Made by a program: the position numbers and the translations under genes
The notes under the pieces: model-generated
The model's database searches: none
What the model was told of the DNA's origin: nothing
What the model saw: the letters and a program-made list of their open reading frames with translations, nothing else
In this document: one piece after another, positions 37,101 to 45,100 of the stretch
How positions within the stretch are numbered: the first letter of the stretch is position 1
Layout of the letters: every line of letters starts with the position of its first letter
Assembly: GCF_014695575.1 (NCBI RefSeq)
Contig: NZ_JACJOO010000089.1
Coordinates: 1-64,000 of the forward strand
Source of the DNA: Leptolyngbya sp. FACHB-8
GTDB taxonomy: Bacteria; Cyanobacteriota; Cyanobacteriia; Elainellales; Elainellaceae
Length of the DNA stretch: 64,000 nucleotides
Direction: 5' to 3'

Positions 37101-38210
37101 ACTCTGGCGTAATGCGTTCTCAGCTGTTTGGCGTTCTAATTCCATGCGTTTACGTTCACGCAGGGCAGCCTGCTGCTCATTAATATCAATGAACGTCACA
37201 ACGACCTGAAGGAGCTGATGATTTTGATCAAATTCTGGAAATGCGTTTGCTAATAGCCATCGCGGAGGTTTTTCTGCTTGCTGGATGCCCAACACAACGT
37301 TTTTGAGAGGAGCCCGAGTCGCTAAAACCTGGTTCACAGGATGGCAATCCGGAGGGATGGGTAAGCCATCCTCATCGGTAAAATGCCAGGTTGGATCCAT
37401 TTCATCTTTTCCCAATGAGCCCATGGAAAGACCCAACAGATCACAGGCGATTTGATTGCACATCAAAATCTGGGTGGCTGTCCTATGAATCACAAAACCT
37501 GCGTTGAGATTTTGGATTAATCGTCGATAGCGTTCTTCGCTTTCCCGCAAACCGACTTCAGTTTGCTTCTGCTCTGTAATATCGGTGTGAGAACCTGTCA
37601 TACGAACTACACGCCCGGCATCATCCCAGAGCGCCTGCCCACGGTCAAGAATCCACTTATAGGAGCCGTCTTTACACAGTACTCGATGCTCCGTGATGTA
37701 AAACGGTGTTTTTTTCGCAAAATGATCTTGAATGGCCTGGGTAACCCAGCCTAGATCATCGGGGTGAACTCGTTTTGACCATTCATCGATATGATTAGCA
37801 ATTTCATGGTCTGCAAACCCTAGCATTTCCTTCCAACGGCTGGAAAAGAAAACGTCGTTTGTTTGCACGTTCCAGTCCCAGATGCCATCGTTATTACCCC
37901 GCAGTGCAAGTTGCCAGCGTTCTTCGCTTTCTCGCAGGTCTTGTTCAATGAGTTTCCGCTGGGCAATTTCGTGGTGTAGCTGCCGATTGAGCGCCTGGAT
38001 AGAGGTTGTTTGTTGGCGTAGATAGACCATGAAAGCGATCGCCCACCCGCCCACGGTCCCCAACAGCACCATCATGGTCAGGATTGAGGGTGCTTCACAG
38101 AAGGCCTCTCGATGGGTCCAGAAATGCCATATTTCTAAAATCAGAATTGTGGCGATCGTGGCTGAGCCAAAAACCGCGCCAATGAGAGGAAACCGTCGAT
38201 AAGCGCTCAT
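34113..38210 (-). CDS. six-PAS membrane hybrid histidine kinase
   Basis: A 1,365-residue kinase. Two hydrophobic helices (about 10-27 and 44-62) anchor it. Six PAS/PAC modules follow, at about 95-215, 222-348, 368-482, 490-608, 618-740 and 745-858. Modules 1 and 5 have the WDWN start of PAS_3-type folds and share a similar PAC end. HisKA has His887 (SHELRTPL), and the ATPase domain has NLLSNAIKF, DTGPGIA and GTGLGLS. The receiver has Asp1204 and Lys1256. A helical tail of about 70 residues resembles that of the phytochrome kinase next door. It is first in the block, 66 bases before the phytochrome start. No ligand-specific PAS motif was recognised. Confidence 0.9.
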   Translation of the reverse strand: MSAYRRFPLIGAVFGSATIATILILEIWHFWTHREAFCEAPSILTMMVLLGTVGGWAIAFMVYLRQQTTSIQALNRQLHHEIAQRKLIEQDLRESEERWQLALRGNNDGIWDWNVQTNDVFFSSRWKEMLGFADHEIANHIDEWSKRVHPDDLGWVTQAIQDHFAKKTPFYITEHRVLCKDGSYKWILDRGQALWDDAGRVVRMTGSHTDITEQKQTEVGLRESEERYRRLIQNLNAGFVIHRTATQILMCNQIACDLLGLSMGSLGKDEMDPTWHFTDEDGLPIPPDCHPVNQVLATRAPLKNVVLGIQQAEKPPRWLLANAFPEFDQNHQLLQVVVTFIDINEQQAALRERKRMELERQTAENALRQSEATKQAIIEAIPDLLIHMRSDGSYVDFMSKNGFDHLYPNQIAASATLNKVLPPHLAQLRLESIHQALQSHELQVYEHEFLLGGQQRHEELRVVPLPQHDVLVMVRDITARKQAEAELQAQKNFLQQVIDAVPSSIFVKDQQGKFLIVNQAASAIYGIPISEMLGKQDCDFNENLLQSKEFASQNQAVIQNLTPITFPDQEIQDRYGMTRWYQTTISPFTNADGHVRGIIGNAIDVSDRKHAETNLQFSEERLKLALDASQDGLWDWNMQTGDIYHSDRYLEILEYQPGEVLLDLPSWKETIHPDDQAEVLRCLTAHLHDHSHTYTCDYRVRCKSGTWKWITDYGKVVVHDANGKPLRMIGAYRDISDRKQAEAELRHQKEIFQAIVNHIPFMIVLFNGEGQVELVNPELEKVLGWSLADWQHLDTPAQHNSSPDARHQMRAHRLAASGKWHDFTIQTASGRNLDISWANVQLSNGHSLGIGQDVSDRKRRESALRQAVEAAEAANLAKSLFLANMSHELRTPLNVILGFAQVMTHDPALTLPQQSDLQTIRRSGDHLLNLINDVLDLSKIEAGYSTIDLSGFDFIALLHSLRTMLAERATAKGLLLFFDIAPEVPQFILSDIQKLRQILLNLLSNAIKFTDRGSVTLQVRIKEPTRGRVAEWPGGDAKSRPYPSTYPLAPAPLTLQVTIIDTGPGIAEDELTTIFDAFVQAKAGRQSASGTGLGLSISRKLLELMEGRITVRSTLGQGSTFTLTLPVQPCSGVSVVPEASDRIVIGLTPGQPLRRILVVDDQLENRTLMMRLLSQPGLEVREASNGEDAIHLWQEWYPDLTWMDVRMPGMDGYEATRQIRALEQGANSIIIALTAQASQSDRTLALAAGCDDYISKPFREETLFLKMREYLGLEYIYAEPDVAITPFPAASPHANEPYVALLTSQPASWLEALEDAAICGNDRAIAELVAQLPTQATQLATFLLDLVDQFAFEHILHLLHQPVEH

Positions 38211-38524
38211 AGTTTTTAACAGAGTACCCCTCTTAGGATTCCCTGACTAGGGACGCAAACATGAGAGATTTACGGCGTGAATGTTTAATCAAATATGAAA
38301 TATGGTTTCAGCTAGAGAGTCATACAGATTGGAGAAAGTTTTATTGATAATTCTTAATCCGTAGGTTGTGTTTGATGAGCTATAGTTCCAGGTTCTGTAG
38401 ATGGGGTACGCAAGTAGTCTCTCCTAAATACCCCATTTACAGGATTGCAGGATAACGCTAAAACCCAGATTTTTTCATTGCGAAGCGAAGCTCCCACAAT
38501 ATAGCAGTTCTCATTTTGAAATCA

Positions 38525-38617
38525 GGCCCGAAAACCGCGCGCCAAAGGCGCGCGGTTTTCGGGCCTCAAAGCCAAGAGTTCACGTCCTACGGGCGTGAAC
38601 TCTTGGCTTTGAGGCCC
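38525..38617. repeat. two overlapping hairpins sharing one arm
   Basis: GGCCCGAAAACCGCGCGCC pairs with the segment ending TTTTCGGGCC at 38565. GGGCCTCAAAGCCAAGAGTT, starting at 38560, pairs with AACTCTTGGCTTTGAGGCCC ending at 38617. Bases 38560-38565 belong to both stems, so the full stems exclude each other at that point. Confidence 0.85.
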
Positions 38618-38708
38618 ATACTAAGAATTACTGCCCACAATAAAAATCTGGGTTTTAGAGGTAGTTTTATTAATATTTAAGTGCTTCTTAAGCGCTTATT
38701 CCTTTCAA

Positions 38709-38771
38709 AAAGCTGTTTTTTCGTGTGCAAAGCACACGAAAAAACAAATCTTCCAAACAGCTTTAAAACAG
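38709..38771. repeat. extragenic hairpin, family G (copy 2)
   Basis: AAGCTGTTTTTTCGTGTGC around AAA pairs with GCACACGAAAAAAC, followed by AAATCTTCCAAACAGCTTTAAAACAGGC, whose AAACAGCTT pairs with the start. Confidence 0.8.
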
Positions 38772-38817
38772 GCACTAGGCAGGTGGGTATCACAGCCTGT
38801 TGGAGAGGAAGCGGCGT

Positions 38818-39222
38818 TTATCCTTTTAAGACTTGATCGAGTAGATTCCGGGCAGGTTGGGCTTTGTCTAACGCAACCTGGTAGTCGGTGTAAGACCGTA
38901 CCAGGCGAGAGAGGCCCCCAACCCCGACTTTTAGTTGTTCCAATTCGTCGCCGGAAACCAGTTCACCGTCCAGCAATCGCCCCACTAAAGGCTTGATGTC
39001 GCCTACTTCCTGACGGGCTTTTTGAAGTTTTTCGACGGTACTCAACAGAGTTTTGAGTGAACTGAAGATTTCGTCGATTTGCTGCATATCGGCAATGGGC
39101 TCAGACGAAGTGCTAGCAGGCTGCTTGCTGGCTTTGTCTGCAGGGGTAGATGATTCTCCGGAGGAGGCACTGTGAGATCGCTCGGCCGGGGTATGGGTTT
39201 CAACCTCTTTAGTCGGCTTCAT
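38818..39222 (-). CDS. small hypothetical protein, Ser/Thr-rich head and coiled-coil tail
   Basis: A 134-residue protein that I do not recognise. The second ATG at 39222 is preferred because AAGGA lies seven bases before it; the first ATG at 39228 would be too close. Residues 1-45 are Ser, Thr, Pro and Lys-rich and probably disordered. Residues 50-75 (IDEIFSSLKTLLSTVEKLQKAR) and 88-130 are amphipathic helices. It has no membrane segment or enzymatic motif. A strong hairpin at 39274-39332 lies just upstream. It stands alone between hairpin-filled gaps. Confidence 0.6.
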   Translation of the reverse strand: MKPTKEVETHTPAERSHSASSGESSTPADKASKQPASTSSEPIADMQQIDEIFSSLKTLLSTVEKLQKARQEVGDIKPLVGRLLDGELVSGDELEQLKVGVGGLSRLVRSYTDYQVALDKAQPARNLLDQVLKG

Positions 39223-39273
39223 CAACATTTCCTTTAAGAATTTCTTTCAGTGTATAGCAAGCATTTAGTTGCT

Positions 39274-39332
39274 TAGGGCCGTCGGTTTTGAAAACTTGTA
39301 CGTTTCACCAGTTTTCAAAACCGACGGCCCTA
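39274..39332. repeat. perfect hairpin upstream of a small gene
   Basis: TAGGGCCGTCGGTTTTGAAAACT pairs with AGTTTTCAAAACCGACGGCCCTA around a loop of about 13 bases. It begins about 50 bases before the start of the minus-strand gene at 39222. Confidence 0.8.
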
Positions 39333-39357
39333 AAAATTACAAATAAACCAATACCTC

Positions 39358-39430
39358 CGCCATTTTTCTCAAGCCCTTGATTTTGCGTGCGTAACGGGCA
39401 CGCAAAATCAAAAGCTTGGGAAAAATGGCG
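39358..39430. repeat. extragenic hairpin related to 22858-22932
   Basis: GCCATTTTTCTCAAGCCC pairs with GCTTGGGAAAAATGGC with a few mismatches, and the inner CTTGATTTTGCGTGC arm matches the hairpin at 22858-22932. The two share cores but not outer arms. Confidence 0.78.
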
Positions 39431-39440
39431 AGCATGGTGC

Positions 39441-39513
39441 AAAATAACCTGTCATTCTTTTTGTGGGAGTGGCAACTTCGTACCGTTTTCACAAAAAGAA
39501 TGACAGGTTATTC
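39441..39513. repeat. extragenic hairpin, family C (copy 2)
   Basis: AATAACCTGTCATTCTTTTTGTG pairs with ACAAAAAGAATGACAGGTTATT. The left flank GCAAAATAA and the right flank CAGTACACGGTCCT match the flanks of the copy at 15469-15533. Confidence 0.82.
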
Positions 39514-39578
39514 AGTACACGGTCCTGAGCAGATCTCCTAAGGTTATATAACCTTGCACAATCTGGTTAGGCCAGTTC

Positions 39579-39626
39579 ATTCTTGTTGAGTGTGGTGGGT
39601 TTCACAGGCCACACTCAATAAAAATG
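39579..39626. repeat. imperfect extragenic hairpin
   Basis: CATTCTTGTTGAGTGTGGTG pairs with CCACACTCAATAAAAATG, 18 bases beyond the stop of the gene at 39644. It may serve as its terminator. Confidence 0.55.
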
Positions 39627-39643
39627 CGTCAGCATTGGATGAT

Positions 39644-40216
39644 TTAGGCTGATTTGAATAAGCGGTTGAAGCCGTACCGTACCAGGCGGCGAATTTCTTC
39701 AACAGAAAGGGTAAGACGGGGTTTGTCGGGGTTTTCCATCAGACGCACCTGAGTAAACCCAAAAGATTCCACTCCCATCAGCCAGTAGAGCAGAGGAAGC
39801 ACGTCTGAGATCCGCACAGGCTTTGCGTACAGATCGAGACGGGGTCCGTTAGGGTGGACGGTCAATCCATCCTGCCGCAGACGCTGCTGGACAGACTCGG
39901 GCAAGGTTTCCATGTACAGTAGCCATTGAAGCTGGGATTCGCATTCCAGGGAAACCAGGATTTGGCAATCGACACAGGATTCCAGGGTCATCTCGTGGCG
40001 ATAGTTGGCTTTGTCGGTGATGACCAGGTGCTCACAGCCGACAGAGTCGAGGGCATCCGCCCAGATAGAGGCGATCGCCAGGGCTTTAGCCTTTGTCTCG
40101 TCGGGGGCAATGACAGTTAGAACACCTGTAACAATGTGAAACCGGACCCCCTCCAGGTGTTCCCAGAAGGTTTCGGGCAAGGCTCGTAGAATGGTTTCTT
40201 GCAGAATCGCGTCCAT
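39644..40216 (-). CDS. hypothetical protein, unknown function
   Basis: A 190-residue soluble protein that I do not recognise. It has mixed helix and strand composition: an N-terminal helix (ILQETILRALPETFWEHLE), alternating hydrophobic strands (RFHIVTGVLTVIAP), and a later hydrophobic helix (VLPLLYWLMG). Cys residues near the middle (GCEHL and CVDCQ) could bind metal or form a disulfide, but no known motif is complete. It has no signal peptide. It is alone on its strand between hairpins, with a weak ribosome-binding site. Confidence 0.6.
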   Translation of the reverse strand: MDAILQETILRALPETFWEHLEGVRFHIVTGVLTVIAPDETKAKALAIASIWADALDSVGCEHLVITDKANYRHEMTLESCVDCQILVSLECESQLQWLLYMETLPESVQQRLRQDGLTVHPNGPRLDLYAKPVRISDVLPLLYWLMGVESFGFTQVRLMENPDKPRLTLSVEEIRRLVRYGFNRLFKSA

Positions 40217-40650
40217 GGAGTTGCTCGCAGCATCGGCAGGGGAGGGCAGCTGAGCATCCTAGGCTGTACGGCATAGGGTGCAGTGTTTGGAGTAAGGTTA
40301 GAGAACCTAAGAGAAATGAATTTTCTATGGGTATCATGCATAAAAAATTCACGTTTCCAAACATCTCTAGTTAACAACGAAACCAGCTCATCAAAAAATC
40401 TCCTACCAGGGATAGATGAAATCTTTACAATTCACGACAATTGAATTAATTCGGCATAACGTGCTTGCGTTCAGATAACGACCCTGCAATGACTAAAGCG
40501 CACTTTTTCTGTCAGTAAGAGGTATTTCAACGTGAGCTTTTTCGAAGTGTTCCTTGCAAGCTGATGATGAAATAGCATTAACGCTTCGTGGGGCTGGCAC
40601 AACCGGAACTCTCAAGAATTGAGGTCAGGAATCTGAGCTCTTGATGAAGT

Positions 40651-40774
40651 AGCCTGGGTCCGGATCAGGGGCGTTTTCGAGTGCTGCACGTTACATAAAC
40701 ACTCGAAAATGCCCATTTTTGGGTACGCTTCGCGTCGCAAAAATGGGTACTTCAGCTTAGCCCAAACTGGGATT
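40651..40774 (-). repeat. family B double hairpin, decayed (copy 3)
   Basis: Reverse orientation. The outer arms AGCCTGGGTCCGGAT and TTAGCCCAAACTGGG, first hairpin GCGTTTTCGAGTG with CACTCGAAAATGC, and second hairpin GCCCATTTTTG with CAAAAATGGGTAC around a GCTTCGC tip. All parts of the complete element are present with scattered substitutions. Confidence 0.82.
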
Positions 40775-40804
40775 AAGTTAGTGCTTTTGTCGCTTTACGC
40801 AATT

Positions 40805-40910
40805 TACAGCGCTTTTCAAACGCTTAAAATCCGGTTGTTTTTGTGAGAGCCGCGCGGAGCGCGGCTCTCACAAAAACAACCGTGGCTGATTCAAGTGCAA
40901 AGCGCTGTAA
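40805..40910 (-). repeat. extragenic hairpin, family A (copy 5)
   Basis: TACAGCGCTTTTCAAACGCTT, a perfect core GGTTGTTTTTGTGAGAGCCG around GCGGAGC with its complement, then CCGTGGCTGATTCAAGTGCA ending in AAGCGCTGTA. It is nearly identical to the copy at 22676-22780. Confidence 0.88.
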
Positions 40911-40997
40911 GCTATAGCCCTGATGGTGCCGTTGTGAAGCAACTCATCTCACGCTTTTCTTTGTTGCAATGGAAGCATTAATCTTTGTTACAGAAAA

Positions 40998-41945
40998 CTA
41001 ACTCAGTTGCATAGGCTGCAACCACTCTTGCCGGAGGCGGGCGATCGCTTCCTCCTTGTGCTTGGCTTCAATTTCAATCCAGGGCACCTGACGGAAGGCT
41101 TCGGGCATATTCCAAATCACATCACTATGGCTGGGATCGTGAAGGGAGTCGCGCCCGTTGGAGATGTGCACCAGCTGCCAAGTGGGATCAGGCCAGGTGC
41201 TACGGGCCTGGGCGATCGCTTCCGCAATGCTGGGGTCGTCGTAGCTGTCTAAGCGTTCGCGTACAAGGTGATGATGAGCATCGAAGACCATGGCAACCCC
41301 TGAAGCCTGACAGATCTCGAAAATGGATGTTGCACTATACATGTGCTCGTCATTCTCCAGGGTAAGCCGGGTACGAATAGGATCAGGCAGATCACGAATC
41401 ACCTGGATTAACCGTTCTACGCGATCGCCTTTGCCCCCGTGGATGTTCATCGTAGTCCAGGGAGATTGGGGTTGGCCCATCAGGTCAAACTGGTAGGCGA
41501 GAGCGGATAGGACCGTAATGCTGTTCTCGATAACAGTGGGGTTATCGGAATTCAGCACAACAAATTGTTCGGGGTGTAGCACCAGACGGAGGCCGTACGC
41601 TTTGGCGCGATCGCCAGCCTGCCGCAATTGAGGAGCCAACTCATCGAGCAAATCGCGACCCAGGGGAGTATCGCCAAAGGGGAACAGGTTGGAGGGAAGG
41701 CGATACAGACGAATGGCCTGCTGATGGCAAAACTCAATGGCCTGGTTGAAGCGGCGCAGGTTCTCAAGATAAAGCGATCGCAATGCAGTGGTTTGCTCCT
41801 CTGGGCTCATCAGCAGGAGGCGCTTGCGAGTTAAGGTTTTGTAACGAACTGCTTGGGAGGTGGTGATACAAACAAGCCCTAATTCGGGGATTGCAACACT
41901 GGGGGATAAGCAGGACGGGCTGGTGGAGGAAGTCTGCACAGGCAT
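40998..41945 (-). CDS. uvsE: UV damage endonuclease UvdE
   Basis: A 315-residue enzyme that nicks DNA 5' to UV photoproducts in the alternative excision repair pathway. The TIM-barrel metal sites of the family are visible: NIHGGKGDR, LTLENDE, FDAHHHLV and VHISNGRDS. The N-terminal PELGLVCITTSQAVRYKTLT is the conserved start of the fold, after a short Ser-rich extension of about 20 residues. Length is normal. It is alone on its strand, with two hairpins upstream (42049-42099 and 42109-42153). UvdE is a sensible companion for a light-exposed phototroph. Confidence 0.92.
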   Translation of the reverse strand: MPVQTSSTSPSCLSPSVAIPELGLVCITTSQAVRYKTLTRKRLLLMSPEEQTTALRSLYLENLRRFNQAIEFCHQQAIRLYRLPSNLFPFGDTPLGRDLLDELAPQLRQAGDRAKAYGLRLVLHPEQFVVLNSDNPTVIENSITVLSALAYQFDLMGQPQSPWTTMNIHGGKGDRVERLIQVIRDLPDPIRTRLTLENDEHMYSATSIFEICQASGVAMVFDAHHHLVRERLDSYDDPSIAEAIAQARSTWPDPTWQLVHISNGRDSLHDPSHSDVIWNMPEAFRQVPWIEIEAKHKEEAIARLRQEWLQPMQLS

Positions 41946-42048
41946 AGACCTTAATCTGCACTTTCTTCCACTATGACAATGTGTAACAGACGAAAAATCA
42001 GCTTTTGGGTGGGGGTTTCCGTTGTTTTTGGCCGGATCTTTCTCCAGT

Positions 42049-42153
42049 GTTTGAATAGGCTGAAAAGCCCGTATGGAGGGATTTTTAGCCTATTCAAACT
42101 CAAAAATGGCTGCCTGGTGAAACCATCTCGAAGAGATAGCTCTACCAGGCAAC
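42049..42153. repeat. two hairpins between uvdE and the large membrane protein gene
   Basis: GTTTGAATAGGCTGAAAAGC pairs with TTTTTAGCCTATTCAAAC at 42049-42099, and GCTGCCTGGT pairs with ACCAGGCAACTG-type sequence at 42109-42153. The second lies just beyond the stop of the membrane protein gene and may end it. Confidence 0.65.
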
Positions 42154-42163
42154 TGCCCCTACC

Positions 42164-45100
42164 TTAGTCCCATTGCTCCAAAGCACCGAGCCAATAGCGA
42201 ACGAACTCTGCAATTTGGGCGCGGCGAGCTTCAAAATTGGCCGCAATCCAGATGAAGAGGAGGCCCAAAGCAATACCAACGGCCCAGAGGAGAAGGGGGT
42301 AAAGGTCGATGAGCACGACTAACTGACGGAGAACCTGGTAGATGAAGGCAAGCGTGCCGACGAACAAATAGGCGCGGACTCGAAAGGCTAAACCCGCAAT
42401 GACGAGAAGCAGGGCGATCGCCAGGGCGAAACCGGCCATCCCCAAGCCCCGCTCGGCTTCGTAAATGCTGGTCAGTACAATTAAGCCAACGGCTAGAATG
42501 CGCAACCAATGGCGATTCTGACGGCTGTTCGCCGTTTGCAGGTTAGGATCGACCTGGGCCAGATAGAGCAGGGATAGACCTATCAGCGACGCATAGGCCA
42601 AGGGTTCTTGAATGCCTTGCTCATTGAGCCATTGGAAAACGCCCCAGTTCGCCAACAGCACACTGAAGTAGCTCAACCGAACCTGATGCCTGACTTTAGC
42701 GACCCAGGCATAAAAGGCACCAACGATAAACAGCGATGGGGCAGCCGCCTGGTCAGCGAATAAAACAACGAGGGTGAGTGGAAGAATCAGGGCAGAGTTT
42801 TGCCAGGGGCGATCGCTCCAGCCAAGGCGAGGCCACGGTACCAGGTACATGGCGCAGGCGACAGGGGTAGCGATCGCGCCCGCCCAGGCCAGTAGTAACG
42901 CTGTATCAGGAACGGCAAGCCAGAGGCCGTAACCACAGGCCACGGTCGCCGCTGTGATACCGGCATAGGTTAGATTCTCCTGAGTGCGGCCCTGCCAGAG
43001 CGCATCAGCTGCCAGAATCAGAGCGACGCTAATCCAGAGCAGGCCACCCTGAAGGCTGCGGTCGAAGCTCAGTGCCATCAGGAGTAATCCACTGCCCAGA
43101 ACCCAATGACCCAGCGCAAAACTCTTAAATTCATCATGGGTTAATCGCAGATAGGGCCCAATCCAGCGGCTGAGGAGGCGATCGCCGACCCCCAGCACCG
43201 CTGCCAGTCCGGCCAGCAGGACCAATCCATCCCCTGCTGCCCCGCCGGATGCCTGGCTGAGTTGATAAATCAGTAACTCATAGAATCCGGCCGTGATGAG
43301 AAGCATGGCCCCAAAGGTCACGGGTTTGAGCCGGGGGCGTCGCCGTCCCACCCCTAGCCCGATGAGCGCAGCGGCGAGGGTGTAGAGTCCGGTGGCAGGG
43401 CTGAAGGGTTGCCCATGTCCGATGATGATGCCAGCAGCTCCGTATGACAGAGGGATCAAATGCCAGCTTTGGCGATAGGGTCGTGATTTCCGAGCCGTCC
43501 AGAAATCTCCAGCAATTTGGGTTCCTAGCCCCAGAGCCAGGTTGGCGATCGCCCACATCTGTCCATCCAGTGGGGCTGTTGGCTGGAGGTTGTGGATGAG
43601 AGCCAGCAGCAACATTTCGACGGCGATGGCAAGGCTATAGAAGCCGGGGTTGCGAGGGGCCAGCCAGAGGCGATAGGCGATGGCAGCGATCAGCAGGACT
43701 ATCCCTGCGGTCACTTGCCTGCTTAAGGGCACCTGCTCCGCAATGGTATAGAAAATGAAGCCATACAAGACGATGAACGTGCCGATGGAGAGGGCGATCG
43801 CCCATCCCGTCAAACTGGGTTTGTAAACCCGGCTGAGGGGGTTCTCTTTGCGAGATTGCCAATGCCAGAGACCCCATAAAGCAGCAATCATCAGGGGCAG
43901 CACTACGGGCCACTCAGGGGCTACTTGCTCCCGGACTTGCCAGAAGAGCGCACCGACAAACAGAAGACCCAACCCAATATGGGTAGTGGCATTGAGGCCA
44001 ACTGATTGCCTACGGGTGTTGAAGAGTAATAACCCCGTCATCAAACCCAAGCTGAATAGCCGAGTTTCCCAGGTTTCATAGGTCAGAGCCTGGACGAGAA
44101 CAGCCGCAGCGGTGCTACATCCAATTGCCGTTCTGTAAGGGGGAAAGGTGGGTAAATAGGCCAATCCAGTTAGAGCCAGAGGCACAGCCAGCCAGAGCCA
44201 GCCCCAGGGTTGAAGCACGGCTTCATTCCAAAACATCAGCCCACCCAAGCTGGCCAGCCCTAACCCGAGATGCCAGCTACTCTGGTGTACCCGAGACCAG
44301 CCAGGGCTGAGACAAAACCCCCACTCTACCAGAGCTGCCCCCAATAGCAGTAAGCTCCAGGTGGTGTAACTCAGCGTCGGGAAGGCCAGCGCAACCCAGG
44401 CCGCGATCGCCCCTAATCCTAGAAATTGTGCTCCATAGATGACCCAGCCCGGCAGCTCTTCCCGCCGACGGACGGTCACAATCAGGGTCAGGAAGGCAAG
44501 GCTGAGGGTGAGCGATCGCATCAACGGGTTAGGCAGACTTACAACCACCAGTCCGACGCCCAGGGCCAGAGCCAGGTGCTCAGCCGTACGACCTAGAGAC
44601 CTTTGGGATTGGCGGTAGTACCAGTTCCCCACCAGTAGTGTCCCGATCAGGTAAGGAAACATGGATACGCCCAACGCGGCCCAGGGCATACCCGCAGGGC
44701 CAGCCTGTTGCACTAACCAGGCAAAAATTCCTCGACGGGTTTCTGGCGGGATCACGCGGCCCATCAACCAGTAGGCTTGTAAGCCCACCAAAAACAGTGA
44801 GGCCAGATCTTCTCTCCGCTGCGTGTGAAGCAACTGCTCCAAAATCAACCCAACACCGATTAGACTGACGGCGATCGCCTGGAGCGGGGGCTGAGCTCCC
44901 ACCGTGACTCCCCAGCCGAGTAACAGCAAAGCTATCCCCAATTGCATCCACAAACGCCGGGCAGGGACGCGGCGAGATTGCCAGGCCAGAAGTCCACCAC
45001 AAATACCGAAGGCCAGCCCCAGTTGAGAAAAGGGCACCTGGGCAACCCATAAGGCTCGCACCAGCAGTATCAGCAGGGATAACAAAATTACGATAATAGG

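Larger units (their letters stand above)
38211..38817. other. gene-free region upstream of the signalling block
   Basis: No gene. About 230 bases next to the PAS kinase start are free of repeats and probably hold its promoter. The rest holds family D fragments (38447-38520, 38640-38675), the double hairpin at 38525-38617 and a family G hairpin (38709-38771). Confidence 0.65.
39223..39643. other. intergenic region made almost entirely of hairpins
   Basis: Four inverted repeats fill this gap: 39274-39332, 39358-39430, 39441-39513 (family C) and 39579-39626. No gene is present. Confidence 0.7.
40217..40997. other. 780-bp gene-free region with family A and B repeats
   Basis: The part nearest the gene at 39644 is AT-rich unique sequence. 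The rest holds a decayed family B double hairpin (40651-40774) and a family A hairpin (40805-40910). Overlapping frames starting near 40364 show no protein-like features. Confidence 0.65.
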
